Positions 34,162-48,203 are shown, numbered from the stretch's first letter. The stretch: 64,000 nucleotides of DNA from Paralichthys olivaceus (GCF_024713975.1 NC_091094.1:15471001-15535000); one strand, 5' to 3'. A program made the numbers and translations. Notes: generated from the sequence alone by a model not told the origin.

Positions 34162-37100
34162 GGTAATGGGGAGGTTTTGAGATCACTTTAGATGGACACT
34201 GGGAGGATGTTGGTGCTACATTTGCATATTTTATCAACATTGTGGTGACTATAGGTGTATATTTCACCGGACAGACATTTGTGTTCTTGTAACTATTCAA
34301 CAAACACACATGAATTACTTCATCTCACTTAAAACTACAGAAGAAGTTTTTTAATTCATGTGCATGATCTTGTGAGTCTTCGACTTGTTGCACGGTGTAT
34401 TAGATGTATCTGACCAGTAGGGGGCAGGTAAGATTTACTTGTGTTTTGAATGAGGCACCTCCTTCAGACTGACTGTGGTTCTTGTGCAAATGCCACAGAT
34501 ATTCTGCACAAGACTTCGCTTCACTGAGAATTTCCTTCTCATCAGTGAAAACGGGCCTATGATTGATAAGAAATCAGATTATCAGAGATTCTATGTCTAT
34601 TTCCAAACCAGATTTTAATCAAGTTTGAATAGTTTTGACTATTTGGTCAAATCTCTCTATTGATGTCACATGCTGTAGTTTTGTGAAGTTGCAGTACTGT
34701 CTGAGGAAGTGAAAAGTATGTAGACTTTATCCTCAATAATTCACTGTTGCTTTAGGCCTTTAAGACTGCAAGTTAATGATATAACAACTTTAGACTTTTA
34801 ATGTACTTTTAATTTATTAATGAATTAGTCCTTGGATTCACAAAGGAAAGATTGCACTAATGAGAGCGCACATTTCACAGAGAGACGTAGTTAATAGCTT
34901 TCACTTAAACAGTGCAAAGTAAATCATGGCCTACACCTAAAATACTGACAAGAACTGGGCAAGCTCCATCTGCTGAGGCCGGACAGCTGCTGAATAGACC
35001 TTGTGGTGAAATTATTTGGTCGATTTAGGTTTCCAAAGTCAGAATTGGAGTTCAAGCTCAACTTGTATGAATATGCACATATGCAAATACAAGCATGAGA
35101 CATGTTTTCCAGCTTCATTTATACTTTTCAGTGAGGTCACAAGAGACCAACGTGAACCCGGACATCTGCTGTCCACACTGAGGATAAAAACTGATTTGTC
35201 TGAGGATTTTCTCACTTTCACCAGTCAGAACCAAAGAGCTTTTCTTTTTTAACAAGTGCACTTTAGTATTTATAGAGGCTGAGTCCAGCGATGTCTCAGC
35301 AGAGTAATAGTTATGATTAAAGCCAACTGCTTTCTGTTGTGCACAGCAACGCTGATATTTATCAATCATTGTCATCGTGTTTCACCATAATTTAATTATA
35401 ATTTCTACTGAGAATATGCTCATCCATTGTCTTATTGTGTTATTTCTTTTCTTTTTTTCCTAACCAAGTTGAGGATATAGGGATAAGGAGGCTGTCATGT
35501 GTTGTTCAAGTTATAAAGAACTTAAATAAAACCCATTTCTATAACCTCAAAATAACAATAAAGACAAACATATGTTTAAATCATCACAGACAATTTGAAT
35601 GTCTTGTGTCCAGACGATGTTAGTGATGATGCGATGTACATATGAAGGTGTCTTTCTTTATCAGCCGCCTGGTGCACTGCACACACCGTGACAACACACC
35701 ACTACTGAAACCAAGCTGAACCTGAAACTCGACCCTGCATCCGCTCATCTTTGACCAAAATCTGCACTGGTTTCTGTCTCGATCATATGATTTGTTTCCT
35801 CCCTCCCTCAGCTGTAAGAGGCTCTCACTGAGCCTTGGTAAAAGATAATAGAAAGTGACAGGACAGAGGAGGCTTTAGCAGCCACGGCCATTGTTGCAGA
35901 GAGGGAAAACGTCATCGCCTTTACCTCCTCAAGACATAATAGACCTCAAGTGAAATTAACTCCATGGTCCAGCTCGCATGCATTGTGCTGAAGCAGAGAC
36001 AGCGAGGTTGGAGGACAGGCCACATCTTACATGAGGCCAGAAAACGTGTCATTGTTCCGCAGGGAGTTTCAGCAAAGAGAGCACTGACCTCCTTAAAGGA
36101 TCCCTGCTCAACTTTCTGAGCATTGTGTGTGATGGTCAAGTGCTGCCTCACTTTGAAGTGTCAAGGTGATGTTTGGATGCGCTCATCATGGCGGAAAACC
36201 CCATCAGTCCAATGTTTTGGCCTCGCACTCGTTCTCCCACACACTCAGCTGTACTTCTTCCTTTAAAAAACGTTTAATTATTTCTTCTGCATTCTTGCTG
36301 CTCTGTCAGTGGAGCGCTACATTCCTCTCCCCGAATAAGTGCTGTCTCACTCCAATTGAGCAGAGTAAATGTGAGAGCCATTGAATGGAGCAGCCTCAAT
36401 GGGAGAAAATAAACAATTGCATTGGTCCATGGGTGCAGTGGGGGAGAGCGGATGAGAGGAAGGGAGAAAGGCCTCCCTAACGTGCTAAGATTCCCATGGA
36501 TACTTGGTCCTTTTTCTGTTTAGAGGAGGATCTCGTAAAGTACTTCAACACTGGATGATTTCTCTTTTCCATTTACTCTGTTTTTTATTTGGGGAGAGAA
36601 AGGGTGGTATGCGTCACGGTGATTGTTAGACATGGGCAGGGGGTCACATGCACACATGCACGCTCGTGAACACACACACACACACATACACACACACATG
36701 CAATTTGCTCCTCACTTGTCGAGTGCTAAGTTTCAGAAAAGGAGTCTATTGTTTGGGTGTGAAAGGTTCTTGTTTTAGCTGTTTAACTAAATCAAAAGTT
36801 CCTTGGACACAAAGGGCTGCACAGCCTCAGTCCTCCATTCTGTCATTTTAAGTGCTCAGGGGCTTTTAACTGTTCCCTTTTGTTAAAAAAAAAAAAAAAA
36901 ACTCTCCCACTCTCCTCTTATTCCATGGCTGATTTCTGCCTGATGTCCTCTCCATTTACATACAACCCATACAACCCTGTACATGTGAGTTACACATTTA
37001 TGGCCGCATGAAATGAAGATGAATTGGTCATCGTCATGGTTTGTTAGTTTTGAGGATTAAAAAGCGAACCCCTCTGTCACTTTGACTAAATCTGAACATC

Positions 37101-38622
37101 AGCTGCCAGAGAGAAACAACTCTGCTGCAGATGTTTGGTCACCAGTAAGAAAAAAGTTGGCAACAGTTAGATAACACTATTCTACACTACTTTCTAAAAA
37201 AGATAAGATATTGAAATATATATATTTTCATTTCACTGTGACCCCCAAAACTGGGAGAGTGGCTCCAGTAGATTCCAGGTACAACATCTGACGCATATGT
37301 CCAGAGAAGCACAGTCCTAGGAACAGCAAAAAACGAGCTGGAGAATGACATAAAGTTAAAAACTTCAAAAATAAACTCCTTATAAATAAATTCAGATCAT
37401 TATGAGATGACAATGTGCATAACAGGTAAAGCAAAAATGAGTAAATTGTGAATTCAAACTCTCAGTCACAACGTAAAAGTTGACTGATAGAAAATATCAA
37501 AACAGACAAGACAAGACAGAACTGACATCAAATAATATTGACAGAAATTCGTATTAAGTAAATCCTCTAATGAGAACAGAAGATATATCTAAGTCAATAT
37601 AAGACATGAAAGGCAGCCATGTTTTTCTGAAATACATCATACTACAGAACGCATGCCAAGTGATCCAGTGAAATTTATTAAGTATGACTTTGTGCCACTG
37701 ATGACAATTTATCTGCAATCCGGTTCAAAAGTATGCACTTCTAAGTTATCTTATAGAGATTCCATCTATCAGACCTTTTGATATTAACATTTGTGGATAG
37801 GATTTTGCTTTGCATCATTTTTATGAATGGAAAATATCACAATTTGATTTGGTCAAGCCTTGGTAAATATTGAGCTTCTCATATGTATGCAGCCACAACA
37901 ATAATGAAACTTTAAATTACATTAATAAATATATATTGTTTGTTAAATGATAAAAACCTTTATGGCTTATGGTATGTAGCATTTATTTCCCTTTTTTTTT
38001 TTTAATTTAGAGAAATCCATCAACATGTTGCAGGTTTCTCTAAATGCTGAACCAACACTACAGTATAATGTCAACACAGGTTTTCCACCTTTGGTAAATT
38101 AAACATTGAAACCTGTTTTCTATTCTTCATGCACACGTGTGATCTGTCCCTACTGCAACAGGGGATGAGAAATGTCCACGTAAAACTTTTTTATTTTAGC
38201 TCCCAGGCTGGTAGGGTTTTGGTCCTTCTGATATTTCTTGTCTTCTGTTTTTGACACTTCTGTCCAGCATCCTAATATTAATCAAGTTTGTATGTGTGTG
38301 CTTTTGTGTAGTCTCTGTCCTCACAGCCAAATAATCAACACAATGTAGATATTCACATGTCAGATATTGTATTGATGGTACCTGTGGGTGAACCAGTGCT
38401 TGATGTTTACTTTTTGTTGGGAAAACTGGTGAGCAACAAGTGCCATCAGGCAAATAAAACACACATATCTCATTGAGGTTTACCCAGGAAAAATATATCT
38501 ATGTCTATCTTTAAACTGTATTTTTTGTATATTTTTATAATCCTTGAATGTAAAAGTTCAGTTTGCCAAAAACACCGCAACATTTAACGATGGTGAAAAA
38601 GCAAGACGGACTTAATGACCTC

Positions 38623-38717
38623 GTCTTTACAATCACCTACTTAAATCTGTAATGATCATGTCTTTACAATTACCTACTTAAATCTGTGATGATCATGTCT
38701 TTGCAATTACCTACTTC
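38623..38717. repeat. 37-bp tandem repeat, about 2.6 copies
   Basis: Units start at 38623, 38660 and 38697, each beginning GTCTTTACAAT(C/T)ACCTACTT or a one-base variant. The first two are complete and differ by two bases. The third stops after CCTACTT. Confidence 0.9.
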
Positions 38718-39604
38718 TGGACACAAATGAGGCACAGGAGACCTTTGCTTTGCTGCATTAATGTTATTGGTGTTGGGTCGTTACATTTTACACTTTAATT
38801 ACTTTGCTTTCCCACTTTACATGAGTCCAGTTTATGACCCATTCCTAATGTTTCAGCTGCATCAGACCTACACGCTATGCACTCAGTGAATATCATTATA
38901 TTGTTATTTTAGTGCTCCTACAACATAATCAAACATTTTGAAATTTGATTTTTTTTACCCTGACATAGGAATCTTCATGATAACTGCTGTTTCAAACTAA
39001 ACCATGTCGCATAGGTAAATATAATCATGTGTGAAGTAGGTTATAAGTCTGTTGTGAAACTGTGTAAAGAGAGTTGATGGTGTACATTATCAAATGTGAC
39101 AGTTTCACTCTATCGTTTTGGATGATAATGATGATGACATCATGGACATTTGTATCAGCTGAGCCCTCGACCAGTCAGCTGACGGGTGCACTTGTCTCAC
39201 TGGACCGGTCCACGTGTCCCAGGGGGGAGGTTTTGGAGCAGATGGTTGCTTCGGTGGGCAGAGTTGAGTGTCAGCTGACAATGAATGACTCTCTCAGCGA
39301 GGGGCCAACACGTTTTAGCTCGTACCACTAAAGTTTAAGATCAAGCTTTAAATGAAACTGTAATGAAGGAAGTGACAATGCTTCTGATCTATTGATCGAC
39401 AAAGCGTCCGAAGATTGGTTTTTGACATTGATCCTCCTGATTTGACCCAAGTGGAGCATCTGCGGCTGCTGGTGGTGCTGCTGCTGCAGAGCCGAGCTGA
39501 TTAAGCAGGAGATGATCTCGTCCTGGGGAAGGTTAAAGGCTCAGCTGTGTTCACAATCTCCAAGGGTCTACCTCCCTCTGAAGTCACTACTCATCTTAAC
39601 GGTA

Positions 39605-39846
39605 ATGGTAAATGGTCTGTATTTAAATAGAGCTTTTCTCAAAATGCTTTACAGTCTAGTTTTGCCATTCACCCACACACACATTCATACAGTGCATCTA
39701 TGTGCAGAACTCTCTCTATTACACATCATACAGTTCAGTATCTTACCCGAGGACACTTTGGCATGCAGAATGGGGACAAATGGGATGGAACCGCCTAATC
39801 TCTGCATAGTGGACAACCGGCTCTACCCCTGAGCTGCAGCTGGCCC
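39605..39846 (-). mobile_element. tRNA-derived SINE
   Basis: Read on the minus strand from 39846, the head has a decayed Pol III A box (GCAGCTCAGGGGTAGAG) and B box (GGCGGTTCCATCC) at tRNA-like spacing. The body follows (CATGCCAAAGTGTCCTCGGG, CATTCATACAG-type sequence in plus sense) and the tail includes ATTTAAATACAGACCATTTACC. I recognise this as a SINE family common in percomorph fish. It is diverged, so probably silent. Confidence 0.7.
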
Positions 39847-41131
39847 TATTAATAGCTTTGAGTAGAGTAGTAAGTGTTTTGAGTAAGTAGTAAGTGTTTT
39901 GATCGATGTCAGTGTGACCACAGATCATCTCGCACACGATGAGCCGATTGAGCGTGATACGTCTCACCTCCTGCGCGCAAGTCATTCCCTCTCACTCTTG
40001 TCTTGGCTCAGTGGGACGCATTTCATTCTAAGGTTTGTTATTAACTGTTCGAAACTGTTCACATTACGAGTGTTGGGGGTCAGTAGGTCAGGGGACAGGC
40101 TCACCAACACCTGGGGGACACAGAAGTTCATCGCTCAGAGTCCCATTAGGAGCAGAAGCCTGATCCCTGACCAATGACAGGCAGGCGAACCTCCGCTTCA
40201 AGCGGCAAAGGGAGGTGATCAGTGAAAACATGCATTTGCTTGTTTGGGTGTTTAGTGTGTCCAGTGATTGTGTGGAAATGTGTGCGTGCGTCCAGGGAGT
40301 CAGAGGGCAGGCACATGCACAGCACAAGCCAGGAAGTATTGTTGATTTTAGAGAGGGATTGTTTTTTTGAATAGAAAGAAAAAAAGGGCGGATTCAGAGG
40401 TAGGCTTGATGAATGTGTTGATGGAGGCGTTTTGATAGAGGTAATTTTGACCTGACAGGGCCCAGGCTCTCTCATGAATCAAAATGTGTCAGCCAGGCGC
40501 TGGAGATGGAGGGCCGCTCATTGTGGCTCTGACACCCATGTGAGGGGCTGAGGCTGCTGGGGGTCAAGTGTGACACCTCATTAGGACAATGTTGATTTAG
40601 TGTGGCCACAGCGCAACAGACCTCCTCCCATGGGGTATGGAGAGGCGTTTGAGCGAGGGGGTGGGGAGCACCGAGCACCGGACAAAGAATGGAGGCCTAC
40701 TGCTCTTCATCCACAAGGCCGTCGTCTGACAGCTTGCAAATCATGCACCTACGTAAAACATGCCACCCGACACCCCCCACCTCTTCAATTTTCACCCCTA
40801 ATTTTTAAACATGCATTTCTTTAAACACGATGCCGAAGGTGATTGTTTTTGAGACGTGTATCTGAATCTAGTTTCTTCTTTAATTTAAAAAGGGGGCATC
40901 TCAGGTTTGGTCAGTTCTCCCCCTCAGGGAACCAACGCCCCCTGACAGGATAATTCCGACCTTTCACCTTTGATCTTTGAATTTGAAATTGTTTTCTGTA
41001 ATGTCAGGATTACTTCTGACAAGCTGCAGTTGTTCTCTCGACTCATGTGCAAACGTTTTTTTGATTATTTGAGGAATGAGAGAATTAGATTTAAATGCAC
41101 TTCATTCTTGTCGATGTCAGTGTTACATCCA

Positions 41132-41132
41132 A

Positions 41133-41213
<81 letters not shown>
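41132..41213. repeat. compound (AT)n(AG)n microsatellite
   Basis: About 24 bp of AT switches directly to about 55 bp of AG with one C interruption near 41175. Confidence 0.9.
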
Positions 41214-41216
<3 letters not shown>

Positions 41217-42665
41217 AACTTAAGTGGCTAATGAATGCTAATCACTAATTTGTGTTTATTCTAAATTTGTTGACACCTTAAAATGTATTTTCTTTTTACT
41301 TATACTCTCTCTATATACACACTGTCAAGATGTCTCTGGTTGTTTAATTTTCTCCACAAGGTTTTCAAATTATAAAAAACAGACAAGCCTCATTTTCAGA
41401 TGTGCTGGCTTCATGCTTATGCAGTGATTTAGGTTAAGATAGTTCTTGTATCAAACAGGTTAAGTCAATTATTAATAATTTTATTCATTAGCATTATGAA
41501 GGTAGTAAATAATCTCTGAGTTCTTTAAAGTTTAAAGAAAAACTCACATTTTCATCAAGTTGCAAATATGAATGAATGATTTTTTTCCCCAGTTGTTTCA
41601 CAACTCTATGAAGATCCACATCAATCTGCAGAACGAGTCATTCCACCATTTTTGACCACTACAGGTTATCCCAGCAGCAAACAACACTGGTATCAATATA
41701 AATGTCACTACGCAAATCCATTAAAATTAAAAAATATATAAAGATAAGTTTAAGTTTATAAAGATTCTAAATATTCTTTATGAAACCTCTGGCACCAACT
41801 CACATCTGCTTGTCTTTTGTTGATGATGATGGTCGAGTGATGGCAGGATTAAGCAAATGTGAGGACTTCACTGTTTGAGACCAATTTAAACTCTGACCTT
41901 TAGCTGTAGTGCCCCCACCTGTCGGACTTCTTGTACTACATCTCAAATTGTGCAGATGCAATTGCTGCAAGTTACAACGTTGTTATCTCTTTTGTCAATG
42001 GTAAAACTAGGTAAATAACATAATTTAGAATGTCAGAAGTTTCATCAATAACCAACATGGAATCAGTTTCACCGGCCGGGTCTAAATAATGTCAGGAAAC
42101 GGTTACAAGGCTTTATGATTGATCATCTCCATTATACTTTTTTGTTCAGGTACAGTTTGACTGATCCATTCACGTCAACTGATTTTCTCTCTCTAATTTA
42201 TCTTTTGTTATTACATCACAGCTTTAATTACACCACAAAGCCACAAGATGCTCGACTGTTATTGCATCTCATTAGCTGGGAATTCATTGAAAAAAAAAAT
42301 CATGTCTGCAACTGCTTCAATTTGATTACACTGACTCAGGGCCTTTCACACAAAAGACATTAAGTGACCCCTTTTTTTTGCATGAACTCATCATGCATAC
42401 CTAAATCTAAAATGATGGAAAGCGTAGAAGTTAATTTGTGTATAAGAGAATGCATGAATAATTAATTAATCTTGATTCACAGATAGGTTGTTCATCATTT
42501 AATCAATAAAACTAATATTTTTTGGGATTTTGTTATTTGCACATTGGCCTTAAGCAAAAAAAAAAAAAACTCAATATATATAAGAGATTAAATTAAATAT
42601 AACCTTGTCAATAAACCTGTCCGTCTTTGTTTTTGTCTGTGAGAAGTGTAGGCCCATGTGCACAC

Positions 42666-42683
42666 TCAAACACACACACACGT

Positions 42684-42719
<36 letters not shown>
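42666..42719. repeat. (CA)n microsatellite
   Basis: CA repeats with one early interruption (CGTG) followed by a pure run. Confidence 0.9.
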
Positions 42720-42722
<3 letters not shown>

Positions 42723-44499
42723 CTAACAAAGGTGTAGCAGGCCATCTGTCTTTTCTGATGGCACAGATCTGGGAAAACAATGAGGGCCTCGTGACAGTTC
42801 ACAGATTTCCCTCCAAACACAGCAGAGAACTGACGCTGTCATCACCACGGTTGTGTGTGATAATTAAAATTTTATTAAAGTTGGCCACAATTATAATTTG
42901 TCACCCCTTTATTAATAAAAATCCCAGTTGCCAAGAATGAATGATTTATGAACGCTGCTATAGCTGATGTCACAGTCCACTTTTGTTGCCTTTGAGATTT
43001 TACTCATTAGTCTGAATAATAACTGTCACTAATTCAAGCTGTTCTCCAATGGCTTTTTGAATAGAAAAGAGAGCGAGGGACTGTGAGGGAGAGAGAGAGA
43101 GAGGCAGCAATAGAGAGGAGAGAGGCCTGAGAGATTAACTCCAGTGAGCTCACTCTGAGAGGCCCAGGAATGGCTGAATATTGTTCTAGTGGTGGGGAGA
43201 TGGAGGGTGGGTGGGTGGAGGGGTGAGGGTCGAAAGGAAAAAAAGGAAAAAAATCCCTATGCAGCCAGAGAAATGAACTTGATGATCTCAGGGGGCGGGG
43301 GGAGGATCACCATTCCTTGCTTCTGACAATCAAAATTAGATTGGCCAGCACAGTGTCAACACTAGCCTCAGTTAAGGCATGACAGGGGAGGGAGGGAAGG
43401 AGGGTGGAAGGGCACACCCCCACCCCCCCATGGGTGTTTGAGAGTTTGCCATGTGAACTATGGAGACCCCACAGTGCCTTTCACTGACTGCTCAGGCCTC
43501 AAAGAAATCCACAACCCCTTTTTTTTATTGGCTAGCACTGTAACCGACGACGGCATCTCTACCCCCCCTCCCCTCCCTGAACTCGATATTTTGGCAACCG
43601 GTTATTTCTGTTTTCACTGCCACGTCTCATTAAATTCAAAAATCTGCAATGCTGAGATGACAATCAGCAAGCAAAGGCTGTGGAGCAGGACAAAGTGTTT
43701 AGACCTAATTTGGGAGCAAGTGACCATCACTTATTTCTTCCTTTCTGTTTTTCTTTTCTGTGTTGGTGTGTGCGAACTTTCGGTTCTGCTGACCACTGGC
43801 ATCGAAAGGCAAAGGCATCTGTTTATGTGACACAATTCATAAACATATGGGAACTGCAAAGTGCTTAGTGTGTGTCGAAATGACAAAAAATATTCCCATA
43901 CATATGAGGTTCTTTTGTTAAAACATCTGCAACTCATCTTATAACTCAACCACATGAGAAACTGTAAATATTACAACCAATTCACCCTGAAATTATACAA
44001 ATTAAAAAGCAACAAGCAACAAATGAATGTACAGTCTGTATAAAAGGTAAATATGGAAAAAGTATAATCACATTTGTTCTGTGCAACTTGTCAAGGTGTT
44101 TGTGAGACATGAAGTAAAAGTGAATAAATCACAAAACAAAGTGAAAAGGCACTTTCTGTTTGTTTCGTTTGTTGTTCTCCTGCACACTGAACATTGCATG
44201 TGTTTAAGGAGAGTTAAAAGTGAGTTGATGCAGGGTTGTGTTTTTGGAGGTTTGATCAGTGACCTGGAATATTTCAGTGTGTTCAGCTCTTCCACATCCG
44301 TGAGGGAGTGCAGCTGTGTCCTCGTATAACCCTTTTTTTTCAAATATTATATCATCCCATTGTATTTTAACTCCTGAGAAGAACAAACTGTTTTCTTCAC
44401 ACTACGACACCCTGAGGCTTTTTGCTCTGTGTCTTTTCATCTGTTCAACAACTTGATTATTATTAATAAGATGGTATATGTTTTATTCCCACTCACTCT

Positions 44500-44770
44500 A
44501 CAGATTGAAGATGTTAGGCTAAGCCAGGTTCAGGATTATCACCCAGGTCTGCAGGATGACAGCATGACACAAAGGGTTTTACTTTTTGCTTATGAGCTGA
44601 TTCCTGTTGTTGCCAAAAGAGAGATGTCCGACTGACTTGCAAGTAATCACACACTGCTGTGAGGAGCCTTCAAAAGGGAATGTGCAGATTGTTTTGAATG
44701 TGCCGAGGAGGAGAAGAAGTTCTATGATTCCAGGCATCAGGAGGATGTCGTACCTGTGAGAAACACAGAC
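44500..44770. other. unresolved coding-like segment with acceptors on both strands
   Basis: On the minus strand, TGTGTTTCTCACAG at about 44757-44770 precedes an open frame reading YDILLMPGIIELLLLLGTF. On the plus strand, CACTCACTCTACAG precedes IEDVRLSQVQDYHPGLQDD and a stop at about 44635. Neither matches a family I know. At most one can be real, and both may be chance. Confidence 0.2.
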
Positions 44771-45434
44771 AATCCATTTCTCACATTTCACTCTGAGACA
44801 ATCATTCTGGTTTATATTATGCACAATGATGAATGTCTTTCTCTGAAGCATTTGCAGTGTGTGTCACACATTGCATGTTAATATTGTGGGTCTATAATGA
44901 TATGGGAATATCATGAGAATATCTACATCCTTTTACACTTGGACATAAATAAAACCTTTTCCGGACTTTTGAAATCCATATCTTGTTCTTGAAGAAGCTT
45001 ATAGAAGAAAATGTACATAAAGTTGAGATTTTTATCTTAATTATCGCTCTTTAAATGACGCAGCACATGTATTAGCATCCCTATATTTCCATTAGATATC
45101 AGAAATTATCTGTAATGAAGACTTTTAATTTTTGATTAATTTAATCTCACAAACTAAACAATGACACATACATTAGATATTATTTTAAGTCACAGTAGTG
45201 TGGTAACCTTCAAATTCAAATTCAGCTCCTGCTAACTCTCTTCTCTGTTGAATAATTACATTTTAAAATGAATCTCCATCTAAGATAAATCAGGACCAAA
45301 TCCCAGCTTCAAAAACTGTGTTTATTCTCTACTAACTTAGTAATAATAAGAATGAAAAGTCCTCACTGACCACATCAGGTCAGAGGACAAACAAATTATA
45401 ATTAAGACAGTATAATTAAGACAGTGACAGCTTC

Positions 45435-45625
45435 CTATTTGGGCCTGTAGCTGTTTGAGAGGAACTCCTCCAGGGTAGGGGTGGACTCCTCCCCAGGTAT
45501 GCTTTCAGATCTGTGGGATGGTGGCCTGCCGTCCACAGCGACAAGCCCCGGCAGGGCAGGTGGGAGGTGTCGGCCAGGCACCTCACCGCCGTCTATATGA
45601 CAGACCCAGCAATCGTCAGCTCTGA
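45435..45625 (-). other. GC-rich coding-like segment, possible terminal exon
   Basis: An unusually GC-rich stretch in AT-rich surroundings is open on the minus strand. It reads ADDCWVCHIDGGEVPGRHLP, then GLVAVDGRPPSHRSE, and ends PTLEEFLSNSYRPK-stop. An acceptor-like TGGTTCAG lies at about 45625. I do not recognise the protein. The composition and acidic/proline C-terminal style suggest a real last exon, but no partner exon is confirmed. Confidence 0.3.
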
Positions 45626-45819
45626 ACCAGATGGTGCTCCAACAGCACAAAAGAGTGACAGCTGTCAGTCACAGGACGTGAGAGCTGAGACGCTGAACCA
45701 CATCAGTGAACTGTGATTTAATGACTGCCTGTTGCACAGGAGAGAAGAGAAAATGATGGTAGAAGATTTCCACCAAGTGGTGTTTGCTCAAAGTTAAATT
45801 CTGTTCCGACAAAAACACT

Positions 45820-46000
45820 TTACAGGATAACTTCCACAAAAAACTGGAGTTCTAGAGTTATGCCCGATTTTTGTGGAAAACCAACGAGCATTGCTGAGAT
45901 TAACACCAGCAACCCTGCAACAGCATTTACTACAATACAGATAATAACTGCACTCGCATGAAAAGTACTTTTGACCACTGCTGTAATAACCTGGATATAA
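45820..46000 (-). other. possible membrane-segment exon or pseudo-exon
   Basis: After an acceptor-like TTGTTATATCCAG, the minus strand reads VITAVVKSTFHASAVIICIV and NAVAGLLVLISAMLVGF. That would be one or two hydrophobic helices, faintly like an MS4A-type four-helix protein. The frame then reaches a stop. AT-rich DNA often gives such hydrophobic frames by chance, so this is weak. Confidence 0.2.
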
Positions 46001-46149
46001 CAAGGATTTTGTAAGTATGAGAAGATGTATAACAATATGAAGAAGACAGGAGCAATATATAAAAAGTTGAATAAAATAAAAATCACACAATATATCATCC
46101 ATATGAAGTGGAGTTTGCATAACAGAACAACTGGAAGTAACTGGATGCC

Positions 46150-46511
46150 CACTTCTGCCAAGGAGGTTATGTTTTGTCTGCATTTGTTTATTTTGCAGGT
46201 TACACAAAAAGTATTGTATCGATTTCCACAAAGCTTGGTGGAAGGATGTGGTATACAACAGAGAAGAAGCCATTCACCTTTGGTGCATATTCAGATCAGG
46301 GGGCAGGATTTCTTTTTTTCACTCTCTTTAACGTTGTGAGATGGTGTTTTTCAAAAAAGAAAAGATCACTCATGTCCAGGGCACTGATATTCATGAGTGA
46401 GTGAAATGTGGTGCAGATTTAAATAAAAATCCGAATCTAGTGAATTTAAATGTGGTTTCATGAGGAGACAGTAGGGCTTTGGTGCAGGTTTGTGCTTAGT
46501 GACATTCTTGT
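46150..46511 (+). repeat. dispersed repeat, family R1 copy (longest)
   Basis: Shares with 56378-56665 the block GATTTCCACAAAGCTTGGTG..GGAAGGATG and TTGTGAGATGG. It shares with 11328-11460 the block GAATTTAAATGTGGTTTCAT. The relationship among copies shows an old interspersed family. Its name and class are not settled here. Confidence 0.6.
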
Positions 46512-47646
46512 ATGAAATAGTCGTTGAAACAAGTGAGATGCATAAAAAACTCCAGATATAAATATAAAAAGTTTTAAAATTATAAAATGTAATTTACAAA
46601 GGTAAATCCATTTGGAGTGTGGAGTACCGTGATTTATAATTTATATCTTATGAAAAAAACATTTCCAACAGTGTCATAATTTGAACATTTCATGTAGATC
46701 GTGTGGCTGTGACGTCTCACTGCGACTAAAAAACTTGTGTCTCCGCAGACCATTTTATTGTCACGTGAGATTCTTTCATCCCATAAGAGTGTGTGTGATC
46801 TTCCCTCTAAACACCGGCCAGTCACAGAGCCAGACAATAAGGTGTCACTGATGACCGTGTCCAGCAATTGAAGCTATTAAGAGCTGCCCCCAATTCACCT
46901 TCTTTCTTAACTTTATGGCTATAATAGCCACAAAGCTCCTCCCAAACCCTCCCAGCCCCCTCCGGCCTCTCTTCAGGCCTTTGTGACATGTTCAATATTC
47001 CCACTGTACTGTACTGTTTTCTTCTTTTGCTTTCCACATGCACCTCTGTGGCACAGTGGAGTATTTATTTAATGAAGCTGGGTCAGAGTTCATCATGTTG
47101 GTAGTCTTTAGACTCTGGGTGCAGCATTCAGCCTTTCAACACTTCATGTCTGACTTGTACAACTTCTCCTTATGTGCTAAAACAATAAAAACATCCATCA
47201 ATGTCCTCCCTTGTCTATATAGGGCGGGTATGACTGATGATGTGTACGGCACATTGATGCACTTGAGGGGCAGGGAACTGCGTGAATGTTTGTTTATGTC
47301 AAGTGAGGATTTGTCAAAAGGTTTATGTCATTGCTGGCATGAGTCTCTCGCGCTTGTACTGGGTGGTCTTTGTCTGTTTGCATCCGTAAAGAGCTTCGTT
47401 CTCACTCTCATTTGTCCCCTATTGATTCTCTAAATTAGGTTGATGAGAGGCCCTCCTATCAGGTGGCATATTAATTGGGTCAGGCTGGATCTCATATGAA
47501 ATCCAAATAATGGCGACCCAAACCCCAACACTAAACCGTTGTCCTCTGAACACTCTCTTTCACCAATTAGCCTCGCGGTGAATCTGCTTCCTGCCACCTC
47601 TGCTGCCTGCTACGGCGTACTAAGAACCACTAAAGCCACTGGTAGC

Positions 47647-47650
<4 letters not shown>

Positions 47651-47699
<49 letters not shown>
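47651..47699. repeat. (GT)n microsatellite
   Basis: A pure GT run of about 49 bp. Confidence 0.93.
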
Positions 47700-47700
<1 letters not shown>

Positions 47701-48203
47701 ATGAGTCAGCTCACACTAAATGTTAAGTGCCTGTGTGTTTTATAGACTTGTTCCAATGACTCAGTGTGTTTTTGGACACACAGATTTCCTATTGTTAAAT
47801 TGTAATCTACAAAATTATGATTGAAAATTTACAAATCAGTCGGTTCCAAGTAGCAAAAGAAACATTTATCAATTTTGACAAAATGTTAATTCGATTTTTA
47901 TGTCATAAATGTTGTGTCTTATTGTATTGTAATATTGAAGGAGTCTAACTTATTTTGGGTTTGTGTAGTAAAGAATTTAGTAATGAGTAAATTATTGGAA
48001 GGAAATCTAACTCATGAACTCCTTCAGTGGGACGCTCATATTATAAACACCGTTTTAATTCAGCAGTCATACTTGGTGTGATCTTAGTTAATATTAGTAC
48101 ATTGATAGCTGTGTGCTCATGCTACAATTTAACTGAAGACACAGATGAGCATAACACAATAGAATCAATAAACAGAAAAAACTCCCATAAGCTAAATAAA
48201 TGA

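Larger units (their letters stand above)
31601..38622. other. inava-gdf11 intergenic DNA, left part
   Basis: No vertebrate gene was recognised between the possible inava promoter and the 37-bp tandem repeat. Apart from the retroelement remnant and MITE listed, it holds a short CA-type repeat near 36668-36700 and a poly(A) run near 36885-36900. Confidence 0.5.

Noticed and set aside
47038..47433. 131-codon plus-strand open frame
   Set aside because: Starts at the only ATG after a stop but shows no domain, and its composition matches the non-coding surroundings.
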